A stretch of 64,000 nt of DNA from Provencibacterium sp. (GTDB lineage: Bacteria; Bacillota; Clostridia; Oscillospirales; Ruminococcaceae): the NCBI GenBank assembly GCA_022793895.1, contig JAAWDS010000048.1, positions 25,614 to 89,613 on the forward strand, in the 5' to 3' direction. This document shows, piece by piece, positions 15,758-24,411 of the stretch. Each line of letters opens with the position of its first letter. Position 1 is the stretch's first letter. The notes under the pieces were generated by a model. That model saw only the letters and a list, made by a program, of their open reading frames with translations, had not been told where the DNA came from and made no database searches. The translations under genes were made by a program, and so were the position numbers.

Positions 15758-17206
15758 TTAATCTACCCGGTATTTCTGACAGTTCGGCGAAACGATGGGT
15801 GGGCGTCCGGCCTGGCAGACCAGCTCGCCGCCTTCGGTCAGCCCAAGGCCGCGCGGCTCCAGCTCGGCTACCAGCCGGCTGCGCCACCGCCCAAGCTCCG
15901 GCAGATAGGCGGGCTTTCCGGCGAGGTCAAAGCGCTCGCCGGGATCCTGCCGCAGATCGAAAAGCTGTTCCCGTCCCGTGCGCGGAAACCAGATATATTT
16001 CCACTGCCCGTCGGTCAGGTACTGCATTTCCTGCGACTCGGAGTAGTTAGCGCTGTGCTCCCCGTGCAGATATTCCCGCCAGGCGCAGTCCTCTGCGCGC
16101 ATGAGGGGGAGCAGGCTGCGTCCATCGACTCCGTCGGGGATGGGGAGGCCGACGGCCTCCATAAAGGTGGGGAGGATGTCCTGGAGCGTGACCGGCTGGC
16201 TGCACCGGGAGCGCCGGGTTTCCCCCCAGCTTTCCGGCAGGCGGACGATCAGCGGGATGCCGGCCGAGCCCTCATAGGCATAGGTCTTTCTCCAAAGATA
16301 GTGGTCGCCCAGCATATCCCCGTGATCGGAGGTGAAGAGGATGAGGGTGTCCTCCAGCAACCCTTTCTTTTTCAGATACATCAGCACGCGGCCGATCTGC
16401 TGATCCAGGTGGGTGATGGACCCATAATAGGCTTGACGCGCCCGTGCGGTCTCGCGGTCGCTGTGCTTCCCGTGCCAGGCGTCCGGCGCGGAGGCGTCCG
16501 CATCCCGGTGTTCCGCATCCCATTCGCCGGTGACGGGCGCGGGCAGGGTCCGGTTCTCATAGAGGCGGAAGAAATATTCGGGCGGATCATAGGGAGAATG
16601 GGGGCGGGCAAACGAGAGCTTGAGGAAAAAGGGGCGGTTCGGATCCCGCCGGTCTAAAAAGCGGATGGCCTCGCGGGCGGTCCAGTTGGTGGGGTGCAGG
16701 TATTCCGGCAGGGGATACGGGCGGGCTATCCAGGAATTCCAATCGATCCCGTGCTCGACAAACTCGTAATCCGCGCCCTTATTTTCGTTGAACCAACGCC
16801 GGTAGTCCGATTCAAAGCCGGGGGACTGCACCCGCCCCGATTCATCCAGAACGGTGTTGTGGAAGCCGAGCAGCGCCCGCTGCGGGCGGAAGTGCATCTT
16901 CCCCACGCCCTGCGTGTGGTAGCCGGCCTGCGCGAGCAGGCTGGCAATGGTGACGGGGTAATTCCCCATCCCTTTCTGCCCGCGGCCCATTCCCAGAACG
17001 CCGGTGTTCCATGGATTCATACCGGTCATCAGGCAGGCCCTGGCAGGGACACAGGAGGGGGAGGGGCTATAGGCCCGCTCAAAAACGGTCCCCTGCGAGG
17101 CGAGCCAGTCCAGGTTGGGCGTTTCAATTTCCGGGTTCCCATAGCAGCCCAGGCAGTCCCGGCGGTGCTGATCGGTCATGATCAGCAAAATATTTCTCTT
17201 GTTCAC
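15758..17206 (-). CDS. Type I sulfatase, cytoplasmic (second)
   Basis: A 482-residue sulfatase, distinct from its neighbour. NILLIMTDQHRRD holds the metal-binding Asp11, Cys52 in C-V-P-A-R is the formylglycine precursor, and LFTSDHGDMLGDH near residue 295 gives the second half of the metal site. GVGKMHFRP near residue 100 is the conserved lysine-histidine stretch. The layout resembles iduronate- and choline-type sulfatases, and the neighbouring iduronidase homologue makes an iduronate-2-sulfatase attractive, but specificity cannot be fixed from sequence. No signal peptide. It follows the GH88 gene by 18 bp on the same strand. Confidence 0.88.
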   Translation of the reverse strand: MNKRNILLIMTDQHRRDCLGCYGNPEIETPNLDWLASQGTVFERAYSPSPSCVPARACLMTGMNPWNTGVLGMGRGQKGMGNYPVTIASLLAQAGYHTQGVGKMHFRPQRALLGFHNTVLDESGRVQSPGFESDYRRWFNENKGADYEFVEHGIDWNSWIARPYPLPEYLHPTNWTAREAIRFLDRRDPNRPFFLKLSFARPHSPYDPPEYFFRLYENRTLPAPVTGEWDAEHRDADASAPDAWHGKHSDRETARARQAYYGSITHLDQQIGRVLMYLKKKGLLEDTLILFTSDHGDMLGDHYLWRKTYAYEGSAGIPLIVRLPESWGETRRSRCSQPVTLQDILPTFMEAVGLPIPDGVDGRSLLPLMRAEDCAWREYLHGEHSANYSESQEMQYLTDGQWKYIWFPRTGREQLFDLRQDPGERFDLAGKPAYLPELGRWRSRLVAELEPRGLGLTEGGELVCQAGRPPIVSPNCQKYRVD

Positions 17207-17224
17207 AGGCGGTTCCCTCCTTTG

Positions 17225-18310
17225 TTAAAAGATGCCGGGCTTTCCCAGCAGCTTGCCGAGCGCCTCCAGATAGAAGAAATCCCCATAAATCAGCGAGGTG
17301 TTGATCCATTTCCCGGCGGTGTAGTTCCCGGTGCTTCCCCGGATAATCCCCTGGCTGGTGTGGTCGTAGCAGGCGTAATTTTTATCGAGGCTTTCCAGTA
17401 TCCGGCGGGCGTAGCCGGCGAAGCGTTCCAAGCCGCCGGAGGCCAGCTCCAGCATGCCGCTGGCGGCAATGCAGGCGGCGGAGGCGTCCCGCGCTTCCCT
17501 CTCTCCCCCGCTTGCGCAGAAATCCCAATAGGGGATCTTGTCCTCCGGCAGATTCTCGAAAAAGCGATCGGCTATCCGGGCGGCCGCCTGCTGATATGGG
17601 AGACGTCCCGTTTCCCGGTAGGAGAGGGCGAAGCCGTAAATCGCCCATGCCTGCCCGCGCGCCCAGACCGAGTCCAACGCTTTGCCCTGGCCAGGCATGA
17701 CGCCAACCCGCTTCCCCGTTTCCGGGTCAAAGCCTATAATGTGCGGTACGGTGGCGTCGGCGCGCACAAAGTGCTCCAAAACGGTGTCGGCGTGCGCGCA
17801 GGCGATTTGGCGGAAGCGCGGATCGCCTGCGGCCTTGCTCGCCCAATAGAGCAGCGAAAGGTTCATCAGGCAGTCGATAATCGCCCAGCCCTCGCAGTTC
17901 TCCCGCGTCTCCCAGGCGCGGATAAACCGTCCGGCCAAATTGAAGCGGCTGGCTAAGAGGCTGGCCGCCTTTAGCCCGCGTATCCGGGAGGCGGGGCAGC
18001 CGGTGGCGAGGAAATGCTCTACGGCGGTCGGCAGCCACATAAACCCAACGTCGTGATGCAGCCGGATAAACTCGTTGAGCGGCGCATCCAAGCGTTCCTC
18101 GATTTCGCAGGCAAGCTCAAACAGCCGGTGTTCCCCGTTTTCGCGGTAGGCGAGCCACAGGAGCCCGCCCCAGAAGCCCGCGGTCCAATAGCGGGGCTTC
18201 TCGCGGTTGTAGAGTCCCGTTGCCGTGTCAACCGCCTGCGGGAAGGCGGCGCCGATCTCCGGCGCTATCGCCGTTACCTTTTGAACGGTCTGCGTATAAG
18301 CCCTTTCCAA
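17225..18310 (-). CDS. GH88 unsaturated uronyl hydrolase (first copy)
   Basis: A 361-residue (alpha/alpha)6-barrel enzyme of family GH88 that removes the 4,5-unsaturated uronic acid left at the non-reducing end after polysaccharide lyase action. YWTAGFWGGLLWLAY near residue 41, LHHDVGFMW with Asp87, and IIDCLMN with Asp146 match the two essential aspartates of unsaturated glucuronyl hydrolases. No signal peptide. The annotated TTG start at 18310 is 16 bp from the only ribosome site (AAGGAGG); a CTG codon three codons further upstream (18317-18319) has ideal 7-bp spacing and may be the true start. The gene lies 71 bp behind the iduronidase-like gene. A paralogue sits at 26777. Confidence 0.88.
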   Translation of the reverse strand: MERAYTQTVQKVTAIAPEIGAAFPQAVDTATGLYNREKPRYWTAGFWGGLLWLAYRENGEHRLFELACEIEERLDAPLNEFIRLHHDVGFMWLPTAVEHFLATGCPASRIRGLKAASLLASRFNLAGRFIRAWETRENCEGWAIIDCLMNLSLLYWASKAAGDPRFRQIACAHADTVLEHFVRADATVPHIIGFDPETGKRVGVMPGQGKALDSVWARGQAWAIYGFALSYRETGRLPYQQAAARIADRFFENLPEDKIPYWDFCASGGEREARDASAACIAASGMLELASGGLERFAGYARRILESLDKNYACYDHTSQGIIRGSTGNYTAGKWINTSLIYGDFFYLEALGKLLGKPGIF

Positions 18311-18381
18311 CGTTTCCAGGTATATCCCTCCTTCTCTATTGCGGGCTTACCGGTTATCGTGCTTAAAGCGCTGGCGGCGGC

Positions 18382-20304
18382 TTATAGGGCGACGGAGCCG
18401 CTCTCCTCCCCGGCTCCACTGACCGCGCCCGAAAGATTGAGCGCGTCAACACGGTAGGTATAGCGCACGCCCCGTTCCGCATCCATATCGACATAGGTAG
18501 CGGTATTCAGCGAGGGACGATCGGAGAGGACCTCCCATTCCCCGCCGTTCTTCCGGCGAAGGATCCGGTAATGGAAGAAATCCGGTTCAGGGCTGGGCTT
18601 CCATTTTAAGAACACCTGCGGGTTCCCGGCAAATCCTTCTTCCGCCTCTGCCCGGACGCCGGAAACCGGAGCGGGCGCGCTGGGATTTTCAGGCGCCAGT
18701 AGAAGGAGGGACACCGCGTGCGGCGGCAGCTCCAGCTCGATCTCCAATGGGCTGTCCTCCAATTGGAGCGCCTTCACCTCTGCCGCCGGTTCCAGATCGG
18801 CGGCCGTGCGCAGCTTCGCAATCTGCCCGGCATCCGGGCAGGCGGGCGCGCCCAGGTCGTGCCAAGCGCTGTTCGCATTGGAGTGCCGCGCATCGATGCG
18901 GTATTCGATCAGGCGGCAGCTCCCGGCCAGCCCGGTTTGCTCCAAGCGCAACCGCAGGCTCCTGCGGCCGACGGCTTCGGTGAGGCCGTCCTCAAAATTC
19001 CAAACGAGAACAGCGAGCTGCTTCCCGCGCCGCGTCGGCAGCGCGCCGAACTTTTGATGGAAGCCGCCGTCGCCGCATTCCGCCGGGAAGCGCTCGTCCC
19101 CCAGCCGGGAGAGCAGGACATAGGCGTTGAAAAACGGCTTTTTAAGGATGTCGGCGGTGGGATATTCTCCAAGCGGCGTCAATTGGGAGCGGTTCCCGCT
19201 GAAGAGGCTGCGCTCCCATTGCAGGTGCGCATTGTCGCTGTCGGCAACGGAGAGGTTGACCCCGGCATCCAAGAGCTCATAGCAATAGCGGGAAACCATC
19301 TTGCAGACGAAGCCGGGCGCATAGTGGGTGTTCCGGAAATCCAGCCAGCTTTGCTCCTTTACCCCCTGGCTGCCTGCCCAGACAATATCCGATTCATCGT
19401 TTAAAAATTCCGTGTCCTGATACATGGGGTAGTCCTTCAGCAATTCCAGATAGCGCTGCAAGCTGCTGAACATCACGTTGGAGGAGGGGGAATAGCTGTC
19501 CGGCCAGCCGCCCTTGCAGTGTACCGACAGGAAATCCAGCCGCGCGCCGTAGCCGCCGGTACAATAGTTGACCCCATGCGCGCAATGCTCGATAAAGCGG
19601 CGGAACATCTCGAAGGCCACTTCAAACTGCTTGGTTGCGGGACCGCCGGTGCGTAAGCTCTTATCCACCGCATGGACCGCATGCTCCATGTAATCATAGA
19701 GCGCGCAGAAGCTGGAAATATCCGCACGCCAGGCGGGGATGTTGTCCGGCTCGTTCCAGATTTCAAAATACCATCCGCGCACTTCCTCCAGGCCATAGCG
19801 CTCGACACAGTGGCGGGTGAACGCCTCGATGACCTGGCCGTAGAGGCGGTAGCTTTCCGGAAGGAAGAACTCCTTCTCATCCTTTCGAATCGCAGAAGGG
19901 ATATAGATAAGCTCCACGATGGGGGCCATGCCGTGCCCGACGATGATATCATAGACCTTATCGACCCATTCCCAATGGTACTCCAACGATCCGTCCTCCC
20001 GCCGCAGAACAACCTTGTCGTCTCCATTCTGCCGGTTGTTGTTCTCAAAGCAGCGGTTTCCATAGGGAAGGTTCCATTCCAAAAGGAAGCGGTCCCCCTC
20101 CCCATGCAGCGTTAGGATATTGTGCAGGCGCATATAGCGCATGTGGCCCGCGTAGGAGGAGAGGTAGTCGTACATCCTCCCAAACGCCGGGGTATAGGTG
20201 AAATCGGCGTTGGCGTAACCGGTCGCGTTCCAAAACGGACGCAGCGGCGCGCCGCCGGTCCCATAATTTACCGTGATGGTGGAAAGCTCGCTGTTAGGAT
20301 TCAT
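18382..20304 (-). CDS. GH39 glycosidase, probable alpha-L-iduronidase
   Basis: A 640-residue protein that follows human alpha-L-iduronidase (IDUA, GH39) nearly end to end by eye. Matches include PLRPFW.(A)TG near residue 20; WYFEIWNEPD with acid/base Glu185; HC.HG.NYCTGGYGARLDFLSVH.KG (239-264); FLNDESD with nucleophile Glu304; SDNAHLQW; a KPFFNAYVLLSRLGDE region; and the Y-R-I-D...WHDLG.P..P segment that IDUA has after the barrel. The C-terminal ~95 residues form a fibronectin III-like domain, also as in IDUA. No signal peptide, so it would be cytoplasmic. Family GH39 also holds beta-xylosidases, but the shared C-terminal architecture and the sulfatase and uronyl hydrolase neighbours favour iduronidase. 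It heads the catabolic operon, with its own promoter at 20383-20411; AAAGGAG precedes the ATG. This is a by-eye comparison from memory; no alignment score was computed. Confidence 0.8.
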   Translation of the reverse strand: MNPNSELSTITVNYGTGGAPLRPFWNATGYANADFTYTPAFGRMYDYLSSYAGHMRYMRLHNILTLHGEGDRFLLEWNLPYGNRCFENNNRQNGDDKVVLRREDGSLEYHWEWVDKVYDIIVGHGMAPIVELIYIPSAIRKDEKEFFLPESYRLYGQVIEAFTRHCVERYGLEEVRGWYFEIWNEPDNIPAWRADISSFCALYDYMEHAVHAVDKSLRTGGPATKQFEVAFEMFRRFIEHCAHGVNYCTGGYGARLDFLSVHCKGGWPDSYSPSSNVMFSSLQRYLELLKDYPMYQDTEFLNDESDIVWAGSQGVKEQSWLDFRNTHYAPGFVCKMVSRYCYELLDAGVNLSVADSDNAHLQWERSLFSGNRSQLTPLGEYPTADILKKPFFNAYVLLSRLGDERFPAECGDGGFHQKFGALPTRRGKQLAVLVWNFEDGLTEAVGRRSLRLRLEQTGLAGSCRLIEYRIDARHSNANSAWHDLGAPACPDAGQIAKLRTAADLEPAAEVKALQLEDSPLEIELELPPHAVSLLLLAPENPSAPAPVSGVRAEAEEGFAGNPQVFLKWKPSPEPDFFHYRILRRKNGGEWEVLSDRPSLNTATYVDMDAERGVRYTYRVDALNLSGAVSGAGEESGSVAL

Positions 20305-20382
20305 GATGAACGCGATCTCCTTTCTTTGGTCGGCCGGCCCGGAGGGGCCTTATAAAATTTTTTAGGACAGGCAGATATTTTT

Positions 20383-20411
20383 ATTATAGATGCTTCTTAG
20401 CGCAATGGCAA
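20383..20411 (-). promoter_or_regulatory. Promoter of the iduronidase-GH88-sulfatase operon
   Basis: On the minus strand TTGCCA (20406-20411), a 17-bp spacer and TATAAT (20383-20388). It lies between the transporter terminator and the iduronidase-like gene, so the catabolic genes can be transcribed independently of the transporter. Confidence 0.7.
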
Positions 20412-20446
20412 GGAAACCGAAAAAATCGCCTTGTTATAGAGAAATA

Positions 20447-20473
20447 GGGGCCGCCACGGTCTGCGGCGGCCCC
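20447..20473 (-). terminator. Terminator after the solute-binding protein gene
   Basis: GGGGCCGCC (20447-20455) pairs with GGCGGCCCC (20465-20473). On the minus strand it comes 10 bases after the lipoprotein stop codon and is followed by TATTTCTC. It probably lowers read-through from the transporter genes into the catabolic genes. Confidence 0.55.
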
Positions 20474-20483
20474 ATCTGCAAAT

Positions 20484-22148
20484 TTATCCTTTTGTAGCGG
20501 CTACATACCGGTCGTAAGCCTGCTGGTGGAGCTGGATATATTCGTCGAGCTTCATGTTTTCCAACTGCTTGAGGTAGCCGTCCCAATCCTCATCGATGCC
20601 GCCGTTGGAGATCCAGCCGGCGTAGTTCTTTTCGACATAGGAATCGATATCGGTTTTGAGAATCGAGAGCCGATCCGCTTCGGTGACGTCAAAGAGCACG
20701 TTGGGGAATACCTCGTCGAAGGGAACGTTATAGGGGGCGTAGAACGCATCGAGCTCTTTTCTCTCTTGCAGGTTGGCGTTGAGCTCCAGCTTATCGCCGA
20801 TTTCGTTCAGAACGGCATAGACGCCGTTGTTGCCGGGGCCGTAGTCATGGATCTGTTCGGCGGTCAGCTTGCCTTCCGGCACCGGCAGATAGCGGTAGCC
20901 GCCTTCAGGCGTTTTCTCCAGGTTCCGGCCAAGCAGGCCCTGGTTGACTTCGAGGGAGAACTCCTGATCATAGCTGACATCGATCCAGCGCATCAGGATT
21001 TCGGGGTGCTCGGCGGACTTGGTGATGGCGAAAGCGCCCTTGGAGGTGATCTGGGAATCCACCGGCTTCCAGATCTGAACGCCGGCCGGGCCCTTGAGCG
21101 GCGCTACAGCCACATAGTCCTCTTTGTTGGGGCCGCCGGTTGCGCTGCGGCTCCAGCCTAAGAACCCGCCGCAGATCTTGGAGGGATCCTGGATTTTAGA
21201 GACATAGACGTTGGAATCGTGGGTAAAGCCCTCCTGATCGAGCAGGCCCTTGGAATAGAGCTCATGGAAATACTTAATCGCTTCTTTATAGGGCTCGGTG
21301 ACGGCGGTGTAAACCACCTTGCCATCCTTCACGATAAAGTGGGTGTAATCGTCGAGCTGGCCGAAGCTGCCGAAGAGCGGCGAGAGGTTCTGCTGCCGCT
21401 GATCCTTTGCGCGGAAGGTGAAGGGGATTTCATCGTTGGGGTCGCCGTTGCCGTTCGCGTCGTTATCCTTGAAAGCCTGAAGGACTGCCTGGAACTCCTC
21501 AATCGTTTCGGGAACCTCCAGGCCGAGGTTATCCAGCCAGACCTTGTTCAGGAAGAACTTGCTGTGGGTGGTCGGGTTTAGCTGGGTCAGCGAGGGGAGG
21601 GAATAGATCTCGCCGTCCGGCACGGTGATCTGCGGGCGGAATTTGGGCTCATAGTCCAAGACGTGCATGAAGTTGGGGCAATATTTCTCCATCAGCTCGC
21701 TGAGCGGGATGAGCACCTCCTGCGAGGCGTATTTCACTACCTCGATGTCGCTCAGGATGCCCTGCCCATAGAAGGCGTCGGGGAGATCGCCGCTGGCGAA
21801 CAGCAGGCTCTTCTTCTCATCCCAGCCCTCGGAGGAGCTCATGTTCCAATTGACGTTGACGTTGGTCATCTCTTCCAGACGGATGAAGTACTCCAGTTCT
21901 TTAAAGTCCTTGTTTTTGCCTGTGATGGCGGCGATCGTCACCGTTACGGGGTCGTTTACAATGGGGAGATCGCTCTCGTTGAAGTTGCTCTCCTCTGCCG
22001 GGGCGGAGGAGCTTCCTCCCTGCGCGGCCGGCGCGCTCGACGCGGCGGAAGAGCTTGGCGCGGAGGAGGTGGCTTGCGGAACGCATCCGCTGGCTACCGA
22101 GGCAACCAACAGGGCGCTCAGGGTAAGAGCCAAGAATCCTTTTTTCAT
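20484..22148 (-). CDS. ABC-type sugar-binding lipoprotein (LplA/YtcQ type)
   Basis: Extracellular solute-binding protein of 554 residues. The signal peptide MKKGFLALTLSALLVASVASGC ends in a lipobox with lipidated Cys22, then a Ser/Ala-rich linker to about residue 55, then the family 1 binding domain (FRLEEMTNVNVNW-type segment, SGDLPDAFY near residue 118). The large size is typical of CUT1 systems that take up oligosaccharides and whose ATPase is encoded elsewhere. It is the third gene after the two permeases, 52 bp downstream. A sulfated glycosaminoglycan fragment is the inferred ligand. Confidence 0.87.
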   Translation of the reverse strand: MKKGFLALTLSALLVASVASGCVPQATSSAPSSSAASSAPAAQGGSSSAPAEESNFNESDLPIVNDPVTVTIAAITGKNKDFKELEYFIRLEEMTNVNVNWNMSSSEGWDEKKSLLFASGDLPDAFYGQGILSDIEVVKYASQEVLIPLSELMEKYCPNFMHVLDYEPKFRPQITVPDGEIYSLPSLTQLNPTTHSKFFLNKVWLDNLGLEVPETIEEFQAVLQAFKDNDANGNGDPNDEIPFTFRAKDQRQQNLSPLFGSFGQLDDYTHFIVKDGKVVYTAVTEPYKEAIKYFHELYSKGLLDQEGFTHDSNVYVSKIQDPSKICGGFLGWSRSATGGPNKEDYVAVAPLKGPAGVQIWKPVDSQITSKGAFAITKSAEHPEILMRWIDVSYDQEFSLEVNQGLLGRNLEKTPEGGYRYLPVPEGKLTAEQIHDYGPGNNGVYAVLNEIGDKLELNANLQERKELDAFYAPYNVPFDEVFPNVLFDVTEADRLSILKTDIDSYVEKNYAGWISNGGIDEDWDGYLKQLENMKLDEYIQLHQQAYDRYVAATKG

Positions 22149-22200
22149 AGTAAACCTTCTTTCATCTTCATTGGTGTATCTGTGTTCAGGCCGGGCGGCG

Positions 22201-23088
22201 TCAACCTTTCACCGAACCGACCATAACCCCCTTGACGAAGTATTTTTGCAGGAAGGGATAAACGAGAAGGATGGGGAGGGTGGAAACCAAGATCAGGCCG
22301 TATTTAATCAGCTCGGCCGCCTTCTGCATTTCCAAAACGCTTTCGATATCGCCCATAGCCGAAACCTGGCTTTGCAGCAGGATGTTCCGGAGCACAATTT
22401 GCAGCGGCTGAAGCGACTGGTCCCGCAGGTAGATGAGCCCGTTCATGAACTCGTTCCAGTGCGCGACGCCATAGTAAAGCACCAGCACGGCAATGATGCT
22501 CTTGGAAAGCGGCATGAGCATGCGGAAGAAGAAGCCGAAGTGGGTGCAGCCGTCAATGCTGGCCGCCTCATACATCTCCTCAGGGATATTCCCTTTGATG
22601 TTGGTGCGCGCAATGATGACGTTAAACACATTGATGGCCGGAAGCAGGATCATCACCCACGGGGTATTATACAGGTGCAGCGACTGGACTAAAAGATAGG
22701 TGGGAATCATGCCGCCGGAGAAATACATGGTGAACATGATGAACGCCATGATGGCCTTGCCGGCGAAGAAATCCTTGCGGGAGAGCGGGTAGGCGATCAT
22801 CATGGTGAGGATGATGTTGACCGCCGTCCCGACTACAGTGTAAAAAATCGTGTTGTAGTAGGCCGTCCAGATGCGCGTTTCTTCAAAGATCTTTTGATAG
22901 CCCTTGAGGTTGAAGCCGATGGGATAGAAGCTCAGCCTCCCCGCATTGATGGCGACCGGGTCGGAAACCGAGGCAATAATGATGAAATAGAGCGGATAGA
23001 GGACCATTAAGCCGATAAGTCCGAGAATGGTGTAGTTGAAAATATCAAACGCCAAATCGGCGCGGCTCTGCTTTTTATGCTTTACCAT
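22201..23088 (-). CDS. ABC sugar permease (LplC/YtcP type)
   Basis: Inner-membrane permease of 295 residues, CUT1 family. Six hydrophobic segments are visible; the first is at about residues 18-40 (YTILGLIGLMVLYPLYFII). The EAA loop that contacts the ATPase reads EEMYEAASIDGCTHFGFFFRM..P near residue 185. An in-frame TTG at 23109 overlaps the preceding gene, but AAGGAGGGG is 7 bp before the ATG at 23088, which is taken as the start. Partner of the LplB-type gene immediately upstream. No ATP-binding subunit is present in the window, so a shared MsmK-type ATPase is likely. Confidence 0.9.
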   Translation of the reverse strand: MVKHKKQSRADLAFDIFNYTILGLIGLMVLYPLYFIIIASVSDPVAINAGRLSFYPIGFNLKGYQKIFEETRIWTAYYNTIFYTVVGTAVNIILTMMIAYPLSRKDFFAGKAIMAFIMFTMYFSGGMIPTYLLVQSLHLYNTPWVMILLPAINVFNVIIARTNIKGNIPEEMYEAASIDGCTHFGFFFRMLMPLSKSIIAVLVLYYGVAHWNEFMNGLIYLRDQSLQPLQIVLRNILLQSQVSAMGDIESVLEMQKAAELIKYGLILVSTLPILLVYPFLQKYFVKGVMVGSVKG

Positions 23089-23102
23089 GGGTGAACCCCT
23101 CC

Positions 23103-24065
23103 TTACCAAAGGCTGCTTTCGGTCGTCTTTTTGGCAATCTGGTTGACCGTTACCAACAGGATGATGTTGATGATGTTGTTAAACAGTCCAATGGCCGCCG
23201 AATAGCTGTATTGGGCGTCGATAAGCCCCACCTTATAAACATAGGTGGCGATGATCTCGCTGGTTTCCAGGTTGAGGTTGTTCTGCATGAGGTAAGCCTT
23301 CTGGAAGCCCAGGTTCATGATTTTGCCCATGTCCAAAATCAGCATCATGATAGCGGTGGGCAGAATGCCGGGCAGGTCCACGTGACGGATGATCTGCCAT
23401 TTGGAGGCGCCGTCCACCTGGGCGGCCTCATAGAGATCCGGGCTGATGCCCGCCAGAGCGGCGATATAGATGATGGCTCCCCAACCGGCGTTCTGCCAGA
23501 TCCCGGAGAAGACGAAGGTGGGACGGAACAATCCCGGATCCCCTAAAAAGAACAGCGGTTCAAACCCCAGAGCGCCCAGAGCCGTATTCACAATGCCGTT
23601 GCGCGGCGAGAGGAAGATGCTGAGCATACTCACCATGACGACGGTGGAGATAAAGTGCGGGCAATAGGTGACCGACTGGACGAAGCGCTTATACTTTTCG
23701 TTCTTCATCTGGTTGAGAAGGATAGCGAGCAAAATCGGCATGGGGAATCCCAGGATGAGCTGCATGAAGCTCAAGCTAATCGTATTGCGGATGAGCGTCC
23801 AAAACTGCGCGGATCGGAAGAAGCGCTCAAACTGCTCGAAGCCGCACCAGGGGCTGCCGGCAATGCCCAGATTCGCTTGGAAATTTTTGAAGGCAATCTG
23901 TACGCCATACATCGGTTGATAATGAAAAACCAGAAAGTAGGCGATCGGAATCGCGCACAGAACCAAGAGCTGCCAATCTCTGCGCCAGATCTTTTTCATT
24001 TTAGCGGCGGTCCGGTTCCTGCCCGCCGGGGATGGAAGCGTTGCCGCTCTCTCCATCTGTTTCAT
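23103..24065 (-). CDS. ABC sugar permease (LplB type)
   Basis: Inner-membrane permease of 320 residues and first gene of the transporter. After a basic N terminus (RNRTAAKMKKIWRRDW) comes the first membrane helix (LLVLCAIPIAYFLVF), with five more to follow. The EAA loop is DLYEAAQVDGASKWQIIRHVDLPGI near residue 220. The ATG at 24065 follows GGGAGGAAGG; a TTG at 24095 is in frame but has no ribosome site. Transcribed from the promoter at 24145-24174, divergent from the AraC-type regulator. Confidence 0.9.
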   Translation of the reverse strand: MKQMERAATLPSPAGRNRTAAKMKKIWRRDWQLLVLCAIPIAYFLVFHYQPMYGVQIAFKNFQANLGIAGSPWCGFEQFERFFRSAQFWTLIRNTISLSFMQLILGFPMPILLAILLNQMKNEKYKRFVQSVTYCPHFISTVVMVSMLSIFLSPRNGIVNTALGALGFEPLFFLGDPGLFRPTFVFSGIWQNAGWGAIIYIAALAGISPDLYEAAQVDGASKWQIIRHVDLPGILPTAIMMLILDMGKIMNLGFQKAYLMQNNLNLETSEIIATYVYKVGLIDAQYSYSAAIGLFNNIINIILLVTVNQIAKKTTESSLW

Positions 24066-24144
24066 AAGCCTTCCTCCCTCATATTTATACCCCAATCATA
24101 ACTCTGATACTGGCTGTAAAGGGCCGTTCCCTTCAGCCGCTTGC

Positions 24145-24174
24145 ATTATAACCGATCCGCGTTCTGCGCCGCAA
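24145..24174 (-). promoter_or_regulatory. Promoter of the transporter genes
   Basis: On the minus strand TTGCGG (24169-24174), an 18-bp spacer and TATAAT (24145-24150), about 80 bp before the LplB-type start. Confidence 0.65.
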
Positions 24175-24273
24175 GTTACATTTTTGATAGTATGCCTATT
24201 TTTCTGAATCGGTTTGCCGGAAAATGCAGCGTATTCCCTGTTTAATCCTAAGCGGAACGCTTGCCGGAGATAG

Positions 24274-24304
24274 AAAATCTGCATACTTTCAATATGCAGA
24301 TTTT
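24274..24304. promoter_or_regulatory. 12-bp inverted repeat in the transporter/regulator divergent region
   Basis: AAAATCTGCATA (24274-24285) and TATGCAGATTTT (24293-24304) form a perfect inverted repeat with a 7-nt centre (CTTTCAA). It lies between the two divergent promoters, 20 bp upstream of the regulator -35. It could be a binding site for the AraC-type regulator or a leftover terminator; an operator is preferred because no gene ends here. Confidence 0.5.
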
Positions 24305-24323
24305 ACAAGCTGCGGCTTCCGCC

Positions 24324-24352
24324 TTGCGAAACCCTTAAAAGAATGCTATGAT
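24324..24352 (+). promoter_or_regulatory. Promoter of the AraC-family regulator
   Basis: TTGCGA (24324-24329), a 17-bp spacer and TATGAT (24347-24352), about 60 bp before the ATG. Confidence 0.65.
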
Positions 24353-24411
24353 AAAAGCGGATAAGCCAGAAAAATAGTGTAGAATGCACAATCCAACAAA
24401 GGAAGGGTATC

